Source of the DNA: Flavobacterium sp. TR2 | Lineage (GTDB): Bacteria > Bacteroidota > Bacteroidia > Flavobacteriales > Flavobacteriaceae | Direction: 5' to 3' | Length of the DNA stretch: 64,000 bases | Assembly: GCF_025252405.1 (NCBI RefSeq) | Contig: NZ_CP104307.1 | Span: forward strand, 186,001 to 250,000 | In this document: positions 35,673 to 45,038 of the stretch, one piece after another | Position numbering within the stretch: the stretch's first letter is position 1 | Layout of the letters: every line of letters starts with the position of its first letter | Translations under genes and position numbers: made by a program | Notes under the pieces: model-generated | Told to the model about the DNA's origin: nothing | Databases searched by the model: none | Seen by the model: the letters and a program-made list of their open reading frames with translations, nothing else

Positions 35673-35680
35673 TATCTTTG
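35673..35680 (+). promoter_or_regulatory. -7 promoter element of lipA (TATCTTTG)
   Basis: A perfect TAnnTTTG match lies 18 bases before the ATG at 35699, so the leader is very short, about ten bases. No -33 TTG is evident. Confidence 0.5.
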
Positions 35681-35698
35681 CACTTTGAACATTGATAT

Positions 35699-36565
35699 AT
35701 GGAAACAGTCACTGAAAATATACAAACCACAAAACCTAAGTGGTTGAAAGTAAAATTACCTATCGGACAAAAATATACTGAACTTAGAGGTTTAGTTGAT
35801 AAATATAGTTTAAATACCATTTGTACTTCTGGAAGCTGCCCTAATATGGGAGAATGCTGGGGTGAAGGAACAGCGACTTTTATGATTTTAGGAAATATCT
35901 GCACCCGTTCTTGCGGATTCTGCGGAGTAAAAACCGGGAGACCTGAAACAGTAGATTGGGATGAGCCTGAAAAAGTTGCCCGTTCTATTAAAATCATGAA
36001 TATCAAGCACGCCGTAATTACCAGTGTAGACAGAGACGACATTAAAGACGGCGGTTCTATTATCTGGATGGAAACTGTAAGAGCCATCAGAAGAATGAAT
36101 CCTCAGACTACTCTTGAAACATTGATACCAGATTTTCAAGGAATTGAAAGAAATCTAGATCGTATCGTAGAGGCAAATCCTGAAGTGGTTTCTCACAACA
36201 TGGAAACTGTACGACGTTTGACTCGTGAGGTTCGTATTCAGGCTAAGTATGACAGAAGCCTAGAAGTTCTTCGTTATTTAAAAGAAAAAGGAATCAACAG
36301 AACCAAATCTGGAATTATGCTAGGTCTTGGAGAAACTGAAGAAGAGGTTTTTCAGACGATGACCGATTTGAAAAATGCAAATGTTGATGTTGTAACAATT
36401 GGACAATATTTACAGCCAAGTAAAAAACATCTTCCTGTAAAAGAATTCATTACACCAGAACAGTTTGCCAAATATGAGAAATTTGGTCTTGAATTAGGTT
36501 TCAGACACGTAGAAAGTGGCCCGCTAGTTCGTTCTTCATACAAAGCACAAAAACATATTTTATAA
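35699..36565 (+). CDS. lipA: Lipoyl synthase
   Basis: The 288-residue radical-SAM enzyme inserts sulfur into octanoyl groups on lipoyl domains. It has the auxiliary cluster Cys42/47/53 ([12 protein letters not shown]) and radical-SAM cluster Cys68/72/75 (CTRSCGFC), then the conserved C-terminal GPLVRSSY. The length is normal. It precedes gap on the same strand with a 102-base gap. Confidence 0.96.
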   Translation: METVTENIQTTKPKWLKVKLPIGQKYTELRGLVDKYSLNTICTSGSCPNMGECWGEGTATFMILGNICTRSCGFCGVKTGRPETVDWDEPEKVARSIKIMNIKHAVITSVDRDDIKDGGSIIWMETVRAIRRMNPQTTLETLIPDFQGIERNLDRIVEANPEVVSHNMETVRRLTREVRIQAKYDRSLEVLRYLKEKGINRTKSGIMLGLGETEEEVFQTMTDLKNANVDVVTIGQYLQPSKKHLPVKEFITPEQFAKYEKFGLELGFRHVESGPLVRSSYKAQKHIL

Positions 36566-36667
36566 ATTTTAGGTTCATCGTTTAACTTGGTAAATCGCTT
36601 AATTTCAGAAACGCTTAACGATTGAAACCAAATTGAACGTTAACAATTAAACGAATAAAACAAATAA

Positions 36668-37663
36668 TTGAAAACAAGAATTGCTATTAATGGATTTGGA
36701 AGAATTGGAAGAAATTTATTCCGTTTGCTTTTAAATCATCCCGAAATCGAAGTTGTTGCTATAAATGACATTGCAGACAATAAAACCATGTCGCATTTAA
36801 TTAAATATGACAGTATTCATGGCGTTTTACCTTACGCAGTAAGCCACGATGAAAACAATATTATAGTAGACGGAAAGCAATTTTTCTTTTTTCACGAAAA
36901 GAATATTTCAAACATAGATTGGAAATCGCATTCGATTGATATTGTGATCGAATCGACAGGAAAATATAAAACGCATGAAGAATTAAATGCGCATTTGGAA
37001 GCTGGAGCAAAAAAAGTAATTCTTTCGGCTCCATCAGAAGTTGATACTATAAAAACAGTAGTTCTTGGGGTAAACGAACATATTTTGGACGGAAATGAAA
37101 ATATAGTTTCAAATGCAAGCTGTACCACAAACAATGCTGCTCCGATGATCAAAATTATCGAGGAATTGTGCGGAATTGAACAAGCTTACATTACCACTAT
37201 ACATTCTTTTACGACAGACCAAAGCCTTCACGACCAGCCACATAAGGATTTACGCCGTGCGAGAGGCGCCAGCCAGTCGATTGTTCCAACAACTACGGGT
37301 GCAGCTAAGGCATTAACAAAAATTTTTCCTAAATTGCATAATAAAATGGGTGGCTGTGGTATTAGAGTCCCAGTTCCAGACGGTTCATTAACAGACATAA
37401 CCTTCAATGTAAAACGCGCCGTAAGCATTGAAGAAATAAATAAAGCATTTCAACAAGCCTCAAAAACAAATTTAAAAGGAATATTAGATTACACCGAAGA
37501 TCCAATTGTTTCGGTTGATGTGATTGGCAACACACATTCTTGCTTATTTGATGCTCAGCTAACTTCGGTTATCGATAAAATGGTAAAAGTTGTAGGCTGG
37601 TATGATAATGAGATTGGCTATTCATCAAGATTGATTGATTTAATTTTACTGATAAGAAAATAA
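36668..37663 (+). CDS. gap: Glyceraldehyde-3-phosphate dehydrogenase, type I
   Basis: The 331-residue enzyme starts at TTG 36668, which gives the standard MKTRIAINGFGRIGR. The catalytic Cys152 lies in SNASCTTN, the NAD-binding fold is at the N-terminus, and the substrate-binding loop has the usual length. An Asp after VVAIND suggests NAD rather than NADP use. It works in glycolysis and gluconeogenesis. It is followed by a histidine kinase gene after 29 bases. Confidence 0.95.
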   Translation: MKTRIAINGFGRIGRNLFRLLLNHPEIEVVAINDIADNKTMSHLIKYDSIHGVLPYAVSHDENNIIVDGKQFFFFHEKNISNIDWKSHSIDIVIESTGKYKTHEELNAHLEAGAKKVILSAPSEVDTIKTVVLGVNEHILDGNENIVSNASCTTNNAAPMIKIIEELCGIEQAYITTIHSFTTDQSLHDQPHKDLRRARGASQSIVPTTTGAAKALTKIFPKLHNKMGGCGIRVPVPDGSLTDITFNVKRAVSIEEINKAFQQASKTNLKGILDYTEDPIVSVDVIGNTHSCLFDAQLTSVIDKMVKVVGWYDNEIGYSSRLIDLILLIRK

Positions 37664-37692
37664 TAAGATTCATTGTAAAAGCATTGCCATAC

Positions 37693-39864
37693 ATGAAATA
37701 CTGTCTTTTTATTGTTGTTTGTTTTTTTAACTCGTTTTTGTATTCTCAAGCCAAGAAGAATACGGATAGCGTGACCTATTATAACAAGCTTGCCAATTCT
37801 AATCTGGACAATAAAAAGTACAATCAGGCCATTTTTTACACAGAGAAGTCGATTAATTTTTGCGAGGAAAATGGCAAAAAGGAGAATCTGGCCAATCAGA
37901 CTTTCAAGCTGGGTAAAATTTATTATAACCAGAGAAAATTTGAAGACGCTTTAAAAAACTTTCACAAAACAGTTTCTTTATTTGACACTTTAAAACCTAG
38001 CTGCACAAAAGTTTTGGCTCTGCATTATATTGGCGTAACCAATACCGCCAAGGGCGACTATAAAACAGCCTCTGTATATTACACAAAAGCTCAGGATTTA
38101 TTAAAACAGCTGGATATTAAAGATAATGCAGAAGTATTAAATTATCAAAAGGCTTTAGCTTTTAAAACCAATAACGACCTTAAATCAGCTGCAAAAACTT
38201 TTAAAAAAATCACCAAAAAGCCAGATAATAATGCCATTATTAAAACAAAAATAGATGCATACTATCAGCTTGGCTTAATTGAAGGACAACTCAAAAGAAA
38301 TGATTCGGCTATCATATATTTTGATAAAGCATTAGACTACAATGATAAAATCAATGATCTTCAAAAAAAATCGAAAATTGTTTTAGCGATAAGCCAATAT
38401 TACAAGCAAAACAAAAATTATGATCTCGCGTATTCGTATTTAGACGAGCATTACCAGCTCGAAAATTATCTTTTAAAACTAAAAAATGCCAAAGTTGATT
38501 TGGATGAATACGAAAAATTCAAAAAAAATCAATCTTTAAACAATACCATCAAAAAGGAAAGCGAAGAAAAATTTCAGCTTAAAACCTATCGCTATTCTAA
38601 GCTAGTCAGCATTCTGGCAATTGCCTTGATTTCGATTTTGTCTCTTTTGAGTTTGGCGCTGTACAAAAACAATATTATACGAAACCAGAACAATTTACTG
38701 CTTCGCGAGAAAAACAAAGAATTGATTTTGGCTAAAAACAAAGCAGAAAAAGCATCGAAAGCCCGATCTGAGTTTTTATCAACTGTAAGCCATGAACTCC
38801 GGACACCGTTGAATGCTATTAACGGAATTACGCATATCCTGCTTGAAGATAAGCCAAAGAAAAAACAATTAAAATACCTAGAGTCTCTAAAATTCTCGGG
38901 CAACTATTTGACCACTTTTATCAATGAAATTTTAGAGATCAATAAAATTGATTCGACCAAAGCTGAAGTTGAAAATATCAGCTTTAATTTGAAAGAATTG
39001 CTTTTTAACATTCAAAGTTCGCTAAAAGAGCTGGCGACAGCCAACAAAAACTACTTCAACTTAGAAATAGACAAGGCGATTCCTGACAATTTAATTGGAG
39101 ATCCTACAAAGCTATCTCAGATCATACTTAACTTAATCAACAATGCTTTAAAATTTACTCAAAACGGACACGTAAATGTTATTGCTAAATTATACTCGCA
39201 AGAAGAGGATAATGCGACAGTGTATTTCGAAATTGTTGATACCGGAATAGGGATTCCTGAAGATAAGCTTCAAACGGTTTTTGAAAGCTTCTCTCAAGGC
39301 TCTATTGAAGTAAATAGAAAATATGGCGGAACGGGTCTTGGCCTTACTATTGTAAAAAAATTGATTGAACTTTTAGGAGGCGAAATAAAATTAAAGAGTG
39401 AAGTAGGCAAAGGTTCTACGTTTACCTTCAAATTAAATTTCAAAATCAACAACGAGCCATTGGAAGTAATCGAAGAAGTAAAACCATATAATGACAACCA
39501 ATTGAAAAACAAATCTATTTTATTGATTGAGGACAACAAAATCAATCAGATGATCACTCGTAAGATGCTGGAAAACAAAGACATTACCTGCGAGATTATT
39601 GATAATGGAGAAGACGCTGTTGAACTTTTAAAAATTAAGCGTTTTGATATGATTCTAATGGATGTTCATCTTCCTGGCATTAACGGCACAACGGCAACGA
39701 AATTGATTCGCGAATTTGACAAAACTACTCCGATTATAGCCTTAACTGCAATTTCGCTTGACGAAAACCGCGATATGCTTCTTTCTTTCGGAATGGATGA
39801 TGTGATTACAAAACCTTTTGTCCCAGACGATTTCTATACTACTATTGCTAAGTTTTTCAACTAA
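37693..39864 (+). CDS. Hybrid histidine kinase with TPR sensor and receiver domain
   Basis: ATG 37693 gives a signal peptide (MKYCLFIVVCFFNSFLYSQ); an upstream TTG at 37684 is less likely. The 723-residue protein carries TPR repeats in the periplasm (25-260), a coiled-coil and one membrane segment (about 302-324). A HisKA region with the phospho-acceptor His367 (VSHELRTPLNAI) follows, then the HATPase boxes (NLINNALKF, DTGIGIPED, YGGTGLGLTIVKKL). A C-terminal receiver carries Asp657 (MILMDVHLPG). The sensed signal is unknown and there is no adjacent response regulator. Its stop overlaps the convergent lpxK stop by 4 bases. Confidence 0.94.
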   Translation: MKYCLFIVVCFFNSFLYSQAKKNTDSVTYYNKLANSNLDNKKYNQAIFYTEKSINFCEENGKKENLANQTFKLGKIYYNQRKFEDALKNFHKTVSLFDTLKPSCTKVLALHYIGVTNTAKGDYKTASVYYTKAQDLLKQLDIKDNAEVLNYQKALAFKTNNDLKSAAKTFKKITKKPDNNAIIKTKIDAYYQLGLIEGQLKRNDSAIIYFDKALDYNDKINDLQKKSKIVLAISQYYKQNKNYDLAYSYLDEHYQLENYLLKLKNAKVDLDEYEKFKKNQSLNNTIKKESEEKFQLKTYRYSKLVSILAIALISILSLLSLALYKNNIIRNQNNLLLREKNKELILAKNKAEKASKARSEFLSTVSHELRTPLNAINGITHILLEDKPKKKQLKYLESLKFSGNYLTTFINEILEINKIDSTKAEVENISFNLKELLFNIQSSLKELATANKNYFNLEIDKAIPDNLIGDPTKLSQIILNLINNALKFTQNGHVNVIAKLYSQEEDNATVYFEIVDTGIGIPEDKLQTVFESFSQGSIEVNRKYGGTGLGLTIVKKLIELLGGEIKLKSEVGKGSTFTFKLNFKINNEPLEVIEEVKPYNDNQLKNKSILLIEDNKINQMITRKMLENKDITCEIIDNGEDAVELLKIKRFDMILMDVHLPGINGTTATKLIREFDKTTPIIALTAISLDENRDMLLSFGMDDVITKPFVPDDFYTTIAKFFN

Positions 39865-40883
39865 GATTCTAAGCTATTTTTGATATACTCTAAAACTGTA
39901 GCGTCAAAGTCTTGCTGATGGTTGATGAAAGAACTTTTGATAGGCAGATAGTACAATAAATCAACTAACTCAGAATCTTTCAAACGCACATAATCTTTTT
40001 CGGTGGTAATTATTTTCCTTCCGTTTGCTTTGTTCCGAATTGCACTTAAATCTGCATCAGAAAAATGATGGTGATCTGGAAAAGTGAGACATTCATCGTT
40101 TTCATTTTTTAAATAATCAAAAAATGGTTTTGGTTTTGCAATTCCAGCCAGCAGCAATTTTGACTCTGATTTAATTTCGCCAACAGCAATTTTTTCGTTT
40201 TTACCATAAATCACCAGATCATAATCTATGAAAGTAAAAAAGATTTGCTGGTGAAATTTTAACTTCAGTTTTAATTTAATTTCTGTCTGCTCTTCTTCCG
40301 TCAAAATTTTAGGGCACTTTGTTACCACAACAATAGAAGCTCTTTCTGCTCCACTCCTGCTTTCTCTCAAATTTCCTGTTGGCAGCATAAAATCATCGGC
40401 ATACAAATCGCCGTAAGAAGTCAGTAAAATATAAAACCCAGCTTTTACTTTTCTGTGCTGATAGGCGTCATCCAGCAAAATAATTTCTGGCTTTTCATTT
40501 TGCGAAAGCAGCTGCTGAATTCCGTTAGTACGATTAGCATCTACAGCGACCATCACATTTGGGAATTTCTGATAGAACTGAAAAGGTTCATCTCCCAAAA
40601 TTTCGGCATTCGAATTTTCGTCAGCCAAAACAAAACCTTCGGATTTTCTTTTGTAGCCGCGGCTCAAAGTCGCTACTTTATATTTGTCAGACAATAAGCG
40701 AATCAAGTATTCGATTTGCGGCGTTTTTCCAGTTCCGCCAACGCTCAAATTCCCGACAGCAATAACAGGAAGATCAAATGAAGCAGATTTTAAAATTCCT
40801 TTGTCAAAAAGAAAATTACGGATCGAAGTAATAAATCCGTATAAAATGGCAAATGGGAAAAGTATTTTTCGAAGTAAGTTCAT
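39861..40883 (-). CDS. lpxK: Tetraacyldisaccharide 4'-kinase
   Basis: The 340-residue enzyme phosphorylates lipid A precursor at the inner membrane. Visible are the N-terminal membrane helix, the P-loop GNLSVGGTGKTP, SRGYKRKSEGFVLAD and ILLDDAYQHRKV. Only 5 bases separate its start codon from the stop of the toxin gene upstream, so it may be read from the toxin-antitoxin promoter. Confidence 0.95.
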   Translation of the reverse strand: MNLLRKILFPFAILYGFITSIRNFLFDKGILKSASFDLPVIAVGNLSVGGTGKTPQIEYLIRLLSDKYKVATLSRGYKRKSEGFVLADENSNAEILGDEPFQFYQKFPNVMVAVDANRTNGIQQLLSQNEKPEIILLDDAYQHRKVKAGFYILLTSYGDLYADDFMLPTGNLRESRSGAERASIVVVTKCPKILTEEEQTEIKLKLKLKFHQQIFFTFIDYDLVIYGKNEKIAVGEIKSESKLLLAGIAKPKPFFDYLKNENDECLTFPDHHHFSDADLSAIRNKANGRKIITTEKDYVRLKDSELVDLLYYLPIKSSFINHQQDFDATVLEYIKNSLES

Positions 40884-40888
40884 AGAAG

Positions 40889-41170
40889 TTATTTATCAGA
40901 ATAATGACCTTTTGCAGACACAACAAAAATTGTCACAGTATCATCTTCTAGATAATATATCATTCTGTCTTTTTGATTTATTCGTCTTGACCAAAAACCA
41001 GCAAGTTCATATCTTAAAGGCTCAGGGCTTCCAATTCCTTCAAAAGGAGTTTCAGAAAGCTCTAAAAGAATTTTCTCAATATTTTTAATACTCTTTTTAT
41101 CTCCTGACTTATAATGCTGAATAATTTGTTTTTTTGCTAATTCTTTTATTTCAATCCTAAACTTCCCCAT
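40889..41170 (-). CDS. Txe/YoeB family addiction-module toxin (RNase)
   Basis: The 93-residue protein has the YoeB fold: PEPLRYELAGFWSRRIN, KDRMIYY (Arg69) and the C-terminal SAKGHYSDK (His89, Tyr90), which form the RNase active site. Such toxins cut mRNA at the ribosome. It overlaps the antitoxin gene by 25 bases, so the pair is tightly coupled. It is not truncated. Confidence 0.88.
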   Translation of the reverse strand: MGKFRIEIKELAKKQIIQHYKSGDKKSIKNIEKILLELSETPFEGIGSPEPLRYELAGFWSRRINQKDRMIYYLEDDTVTIFVVSAKGHYSDK

Positions 41171-41388
41171 ACATCATTTGGATTAATTTCTGTGCTTTTT
41201 TTATCCTTAGCAGATTTCAAAACCATATCTACAAACTCTGGATTGTAAGTACTCTGTTCCTCATTAACCTGTCCATAATCATCAGATTCAACAATTTCAA
41301 TGCCATCAAGACCTTTAAAAAAAGTTTCGAACATTTCCATAAATGCCTTCCCCGTCTTTGTACGTTCGTTAATTTTTATAGTTGTCAT
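41146..41388 (-). CDS. Antitoxin of the YoeB-type module (DUF2683-like)
   Basis: The 80-residue protein starts MTTIKINERTKTGKAFMEMFETFF. It has the short N-terminal DNA-binding character and the acidic C-terminal tail expected of an antitoxin that wraps its toxin. The gene comes first and overlaps the toxin gene. Promoter and operator-like elements lie just upstream. Confidence 0.8.
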   Translation of the reverse strand: MTTIKINERTKTGKAFMEMFETFFKGLDGIEIVESDDYGQVNEEQSTYNPEFVDMVLKSAKDKKSTEINPNDVWGSLGLK

Positions 41389-41407
41389 GACTTTTGATTT
41401 AGATTTA

Positions 41408-41415
41408 CAAATATA
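41408..41415 (-). promoter_or_regulatory. -7 promoter element of the toxin-antitoxin operon (TATATTTG)
   Basis: Read on the minus strand this is TATATTTG, a perfect TAnnTTTG match, about 20 bases before the antitoxin ATG. Confidence 0.5.
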
Positions 41416-41432
41416 CGAAAAGTCGCTAACTT

Positions 41433-41463
41433 AGTTTACATCATAGTTTACATTACGTAAATG
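41433..41463 (-). promoter_or_regulatory. Putative operator: repeated GTTTACAT boxes
   Basis: Two 12-base direct repeats (AGTTTACATCAT, AGTTTACATTAC) are followed by GTAAATG, the inverse of the same box. TTTACATTACGTAAA forms a near-palindrome. The cluster lies just upstream of the -7 element, where an autoregulating toxin-antitoxin complex would be expected to bind. Confidence 0.45.
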
Positions 41464-41613
41464 ACCTACTTATAAAACCACATTAGGCAAGCTGTTTCTA
41501 AAACCAATTATCAACTCACTTCGAACTTTGAAGTATAATTTTTTTCGTTAATTTGTTTAAAGTTTCGATGAACAGACAAAACATGAAACTTTAAACTTGA
41601 AACAAAACTCAAA

Positions 41614-42708
41614 ATGAAAATCAAAAATATAATATCTGCTCTTGAAGAAATGGCACCTTTGGCTTACGCCGAAGATTTTGACAATGTCGGGCTTTTAGTT
41701 GGAAATTCTGAAACCGAATGCACAGGCGTTTTGGTCTGTCATGATGCCTTAGAAAATGTAATTGACGAAGCCGTTGCTAAAAACTGCAATTTGGTAGTTT
41801 GTTTTCATCCGATTCTGTTTTCAGGAATTAAAAAGATTACAGGTAAAAATTATGTCGAGCGTGCCATCTTAAAAGCGATCAAAAATGATATTTCCATTTT
41901 TGCAGTTCATACAGCGCTTGACAATCATTCGCAAGGAGTCAATAAAATTTTCTGCGATGCATTAGGACTTACCAACACCAAAATACTGGTTCCTAAAAAT
42001 AATTTCATTCAAAAACTTGTCACTTATACCGTTCCCGACAATGCCGATAAAGTTAGAAAAGCATTATTTGAGGCAGGTGCAGGAACAATTGGCAACTACG
42101 ATAATTGCAGTTTTAACTCTGAAGGAACTGGAACATACAAAGGAAATTCTGAAAGTAATCCTGTAATTGGCGAGCGTCATGAACTGACCGAAACTCAAGA
42201 AATCAAAATCGAAGTTACGTTTGAAAAATATTTGCAATCCCGCATTTTAAAAGCGCTTTTTGCCAATCACATTTACGAAGAAGTAGCGTACGAAATTTAC
42301 AATCTCGAAAACGCACACCAAAATATTGGCTTAGGCATGATTGGCGAATTTGAAACTGAAATGAATGAAAAAGACTTTCTGCATTTTGTAAAAGATAAAA
42401 TGATTGCCAACGGAATTCGCCATTCTGCTTTTTTAGGCAAAAAAATAAAAAAAGTAGCTGTTCTAGGAGGCTCAGGAAGTTTTGCCATTAAAAACGCAAT
42501 TAGTGCCGGAGCCGATGCTTTTTTGACTGCCGATTTGAAGTATCATCAGTTTTACGAAGCTGAAAACAAGCTGCTTTTGGCGGATATTGGTCATTTTGAG
42601 AGCGAACGCTATACAAAAAATTATATTGTTGATTATCTTCGAAAAAAAATTCTTAATTTTGCAATCATTTTATCGGAAGAAAATACAAATCCAGTTAAGT
42701 ACTTATAA
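41614..42708 (+). CDS. Nif3-like dinuclear metal centre hexameric protein
   Basis: The 364-residue protein belongs to the NIF3/YbgI family, often assigned GTP cyclohydrolase 1 type 2. It has the metal ligands in CFHPILFSG and VHTALDNHSQGVN near the N-terminus and DIGHFESE near the C-terminus. The middle carries an extra PII-like insert (about residues 125-225), as in the long form. The true substrate is unknown. It is 3 bases before the next gene, with which it forms an operon. Confidence 0.92.
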   Translation: MKIKNIISALEEMAPLAYAEDFDNVGLLVGNSETECTGVLVCHDALENVIDEAVAKNCNLVVCFHPILFSGIKKITGKNYVERAILKAIKNDISIFAVHTALDNHSQGVNKIFCDALGLTNTKILVPKNNFIQKLVTYTVPDNADKVRKALFEAGAGTIGNYDNCSFNSEGTGTYKGNSESNPVIGERHELTETQEIKIEVTFEKYLQSRILKALFANHIYEEVAYEIYNLENAHQNIGLGMIGEFETEMNEKDFLHFVKDKMIANGIRHSAFLGKKIKKVAVLGGSGSFAIKNAISAGADAFLTADLKYHQFYEAENKLLLADIGHFESERYTKNYIVDYLRKKILNFAIILSEENTNPVKYL

Positions 42709-42711
42709 AAT

Positions 42712-43491
42712 ATGACGAATACGAAAGAATTAAGTGTTGAGGACAAGTTAAGAGCAATATACGATTTACAGCTTATTGACTCTAGAATTGACGAAATCAG
42801 AAACGTTAGAGGAGAACTTCCTTTAGAGGTTGAAGATTTAGAAGATGAAGTTGCAGGTTTGAGCACTCGTTCAGAGAAACTGAAAGGTGAACTTGAAGTG
42901 ATTGAGGAGCAAATCAAAGCAAAGAAAATTGCTATTGAGGAGCATAAAGAGGTTATTAAAAAGTACACTAAACAACAAGAATCGGTACGTAACAACAGAG
43001 AATTTAATTCTTTGACAAAAGAAGTTGAATTTCAAGAATTAGAAATTCAATTGGCTGAAAAGCAAATCAAAGAAATGAAAGCTTCTATCGAGCACAAAAA
43101 AGAAGTTATTTCTAACTTAAAAGAAAAACTTGACGCTAAAAGCTCTCATTTGAAACATAAAAAATCTGAATTGGATGCTATTATGGCTGAAACTCAGAAA
43201 GAAGAGGCTTTCTTAACTGAAAAATCTGCTGAGTATGCTGCACAAATCGAAGAAAGATTATTAGCCGCTTACAACAGAATCAGAAGCAGTGTTCGTAACG
43301 GATTGGCTGTAGTTTCTATCGAAAGAGGAGCTTCTGCTGGATCTTTCTTTACAATTCCACCACAAACTCAGGTAGAAATTGCTTCAAGAAAGAAAATCAT
43401 CACAGATGAGCACTCTGGAAGAATCTTAGTTGACACTCAATTAGCTGAAGAAGAAAAAGAGAAAATGGAACAACTGTTCGCAAAATTCTAA
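42712..43491 (+). CDS. Coiled-coil protein of the C4 zinc-ribbon family, cysteines lost
   Basis: The 259-residue protein is a long antiparallel coiled coil (residues 10-190), with a family C-terminal motif FTIPPQTQVEIASRKKI...SGRILVD. Relatives (CT398 type) carry a C4 zinc ribbon around this motif, but here all four cysteines are replaced (GASAGS, TDEHSG). It follows the Nif3-like gene in the conserved order. Function: possibly a secretion or RNA-polymerase accessory, unproven. Confidence 0.88.
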   Translation: MTNTKELSVEDKLRAIYDLQLIDSRIDEIRNVRGELPLEVEDLEDEVAGLSTRSEKLKGELEVIEEQIKAKKIAIEEHKEVIKKYTKQQESVRNNREFNSLTKEVEFQELEIQLAEKQIKEMKASIEHKKEVISNLKEKLDAKSSHLKHKKSELDAIMAETQKEEAFLTEKSAEYAAQIEERLLAAYNRIRSSVRNGLAVVSIERGASAGSFFTIPPQTQVEIASRKKIITDEHSGRILVDTQLAEEEKEKMEQLFAKF

Positions 43492-43496
43492 ATATC

Positions 43497-43528
43497 AAGT
43501 CCCGATTAAATCGGGACTTTTTTTTTTT
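43497..43528 (+). terminator. Rho-independent terminator
   Basis: AAGTCCCGAT / ATCGGGACTT with a 3-base loop, followed by eleven Ts, starts 5 bases after the coiled-coil gene. Confidence 0.9.
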
Positions 43529-43538
43529 GCTTTTTATT

Positions 43539-43628
43539 CGCTACAAATTCCACTAATTTCAACCAATTCTTTTTCCATCTATTAATAGTGAGAATAAAAA
43601 ACGTGGTCATTTTGTGCAATTTGTGGCA
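43539..43628. repeat. Degenerate GCCACGAATT-type inverted repeat
   Basis: CTACAAATTCCACTAATTTC at the left is mirrored by TTGTGCAATTTGTGGCAG at the right with several mismatches. It is the weakest recognisable copy of the family. Confidence 0.45.
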
Positions 43629-43661
43629 GACCTTTTTTTATCTTTAGAAAAAATTTAAGTT

Positions 43662-44522
43662 TTGAAAATTAAAAAAGGAATTCGCTTTATCACTTTAAAA
43701 TCTGTTGGCTCTTATATCAATTTTTTAAGTTATGTGCGTCCGCAAAAAGCTATGGAACTTTCTTATGCTCTTTTCAGCCAGCCAAGAATTGGAAGACTGC
43801 AAAAAGAAGCCCTTCCAAAAGTTTTGCGACATACCGAGACCGAAACATTTCATCATAACGAACACCATTTTCAAACCTATATTTGGAAAGGAAATGAAAC
43901 CAAAATTCTTTTGGTCCACGGATGGGAAAGCAATGCTGCACGCTGGAAAAAAACACTGCCCCATCTTCAAAAATCAGGAAGCACCATAATCGCCATCGAT
44001 GCACCCGCTCACGGACAAAGCAGCGGAAAAGAATTTAATGTTCCTCTTTATGCAGAATTCATCAATAAAGCGGTAGAAAAATATCAGCCAGAAATTATTA
44101 TTGGGCACTCTATTGGTGGCGCTGCCTGTGTTTATCATCAGCACTTATTTCCAGATACGAGCATTAACAAAATGGTTATTCTAGGCGCTCCATCAGATCT
44201 AAAAACTTTGATCGACAACTATGTTTCGATGCTGAGTCTCAACACTAAAATGTTTTCACTTTTAGAAAGCAAATTTATGGATCGCTTCAATTTCAAGCTA
44301 GAAGATTTTTCGGGACAGAAATTTGCTTCAGGATTTAATATTCCCGGATTGATTGCCCATGACACTTCAGATAATATTGTGGCTTTTGCCGAAGGTAAAA
44401 AAATAGCCAGCAATTGGAAAAACAGTCAATTTATTGAAACCACTGGTTTAGGACACGGAATGCATGATGATGAATTGTATGACAAAGTGATTGAGTTTTT
44501 ATTTTCAGAAGATTCAAAGTGA
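43662..44522 (+). CDS. Alpha/beta hydrolase
   Basis: The 286-residue protein starts at TTG 43662, as no upstream in-frame ATG exists. It has the oxyanion-hole motif LVHGWESNAARW, the nucleophile elbow IGHSIGGAA and a C-terminal catalytic His in TTGLGHGMHDD. No signal peptide is seen. Substrate specificity cannot be deduced. A heptad repeat lies between it and the next gene. Confidence 0.9.
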   Translation: MKIKKGIRFITLKSVGSYINFLSYVRPQKAMELSYALFSQPRIGRLQKEALPKVLRHTETETFHHNEHHFQTYIWKGNETKILLVHGWESNAARWKKTLPHLQKSGSTIIAIDAPAHGQSSGKEFNVPLYAEFINKAVEKYQPEIIIGHSIGGAACVYHQHLFPDTSINKMVILGAPSDLKTLIDNYVSMLSLNTKMFSLLESKFMDRFNFKLEDFSGQKFASGFNIPGLIAHDTSDNIVAFAEGKKIASNWKNSQFIETTGLGHGMHDDELYDKVIEFLFSEDSK

Positions 44523-44533
44523 CATAGGTCACT

Positions 44534-44568
44534 CATAATTCATAATTCATAATTCATAATTTATAATT
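44534..44568. repeat. Heptad array (CATAATT)5
   Basis: Four perfect copies of CATAATT and one TATAATT copy lie just before the ABM gene start. Confidence 0.85.
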
Positions 44569-44576
44569 CAAATAAA

Positions 44577-44924
44577 ATGATCGCTGTAATTTTTGAAGTT
44601 GTTCCTCATGAAGGAAAGAAAGAAGAGTATCTGGATATTGCAGCTAGTCTGCGTCCAGAATTAGATAACATTGAAGGATTTATTTCGATAGAGCGATTTC
44701 AAAGCTTTACCGATCCTTCAAAAGTGCTGTCTTTATCTTTTTGGAGAGATGAAGAAAGCATTCAGCAATGGAGAAATCTTGAAATGCATCGTGCCGCACA
44801 AGCTAAAGGCCGAAATGAAGTTTTTAAAAATTATCATTTACGAATTGCAGCTGTAGTGCGTGACTACGGAATGTTCGACAGAAAAGAAACTCCAGAAGAC
44901 AGTTCGGCTTTTCATGATTCCTAA
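44577..44924 (+). CDS. Antibiotic biosynthesis monooxygenase (ABM) domain protein
   Basis: The 115-residue protein is a dimeric alpha/beta-barrel of the ABM type. Its motifs are VIFEVVPHEGKKEEYLDIAASL, GFISIERFQSFTDPSKVLSLSFWRDEESIQQWR and AQAKGRNEVFKNYHLRIAAV. Such proteins oxidise quinols or aromatic compounds, or bind haem, so the role is open. Confidence 0.88.
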   Translation: MIAVIFEVVPHEGKKEEYLDIAASLRPELDNIEGFISIERFQSFTDPSKVLSLSFWRDEESIQQWRNLEMHRAAQAKGRNEVFKNYHLRIAAVVRDYGMFDRKETPEDSSAFHDS

Positions 44925-45038
44925 AAAAGGTTCAAAGGTACAGAGGCTGAAAGCAACAAAGTTTTTTTTCAAAATCTAAAGTCTAAAGTCTGAAATCTAA
45001 AACTCTAAGATGTCTAAACTTTTGCCTATTTTTGCAGT

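Noticed and set aside
38592-38903. 103-codon open frame on the minus strand inside the histidine kinase
   Set aside because: Shadow of the strongly supported kinase frame, with no independent features.
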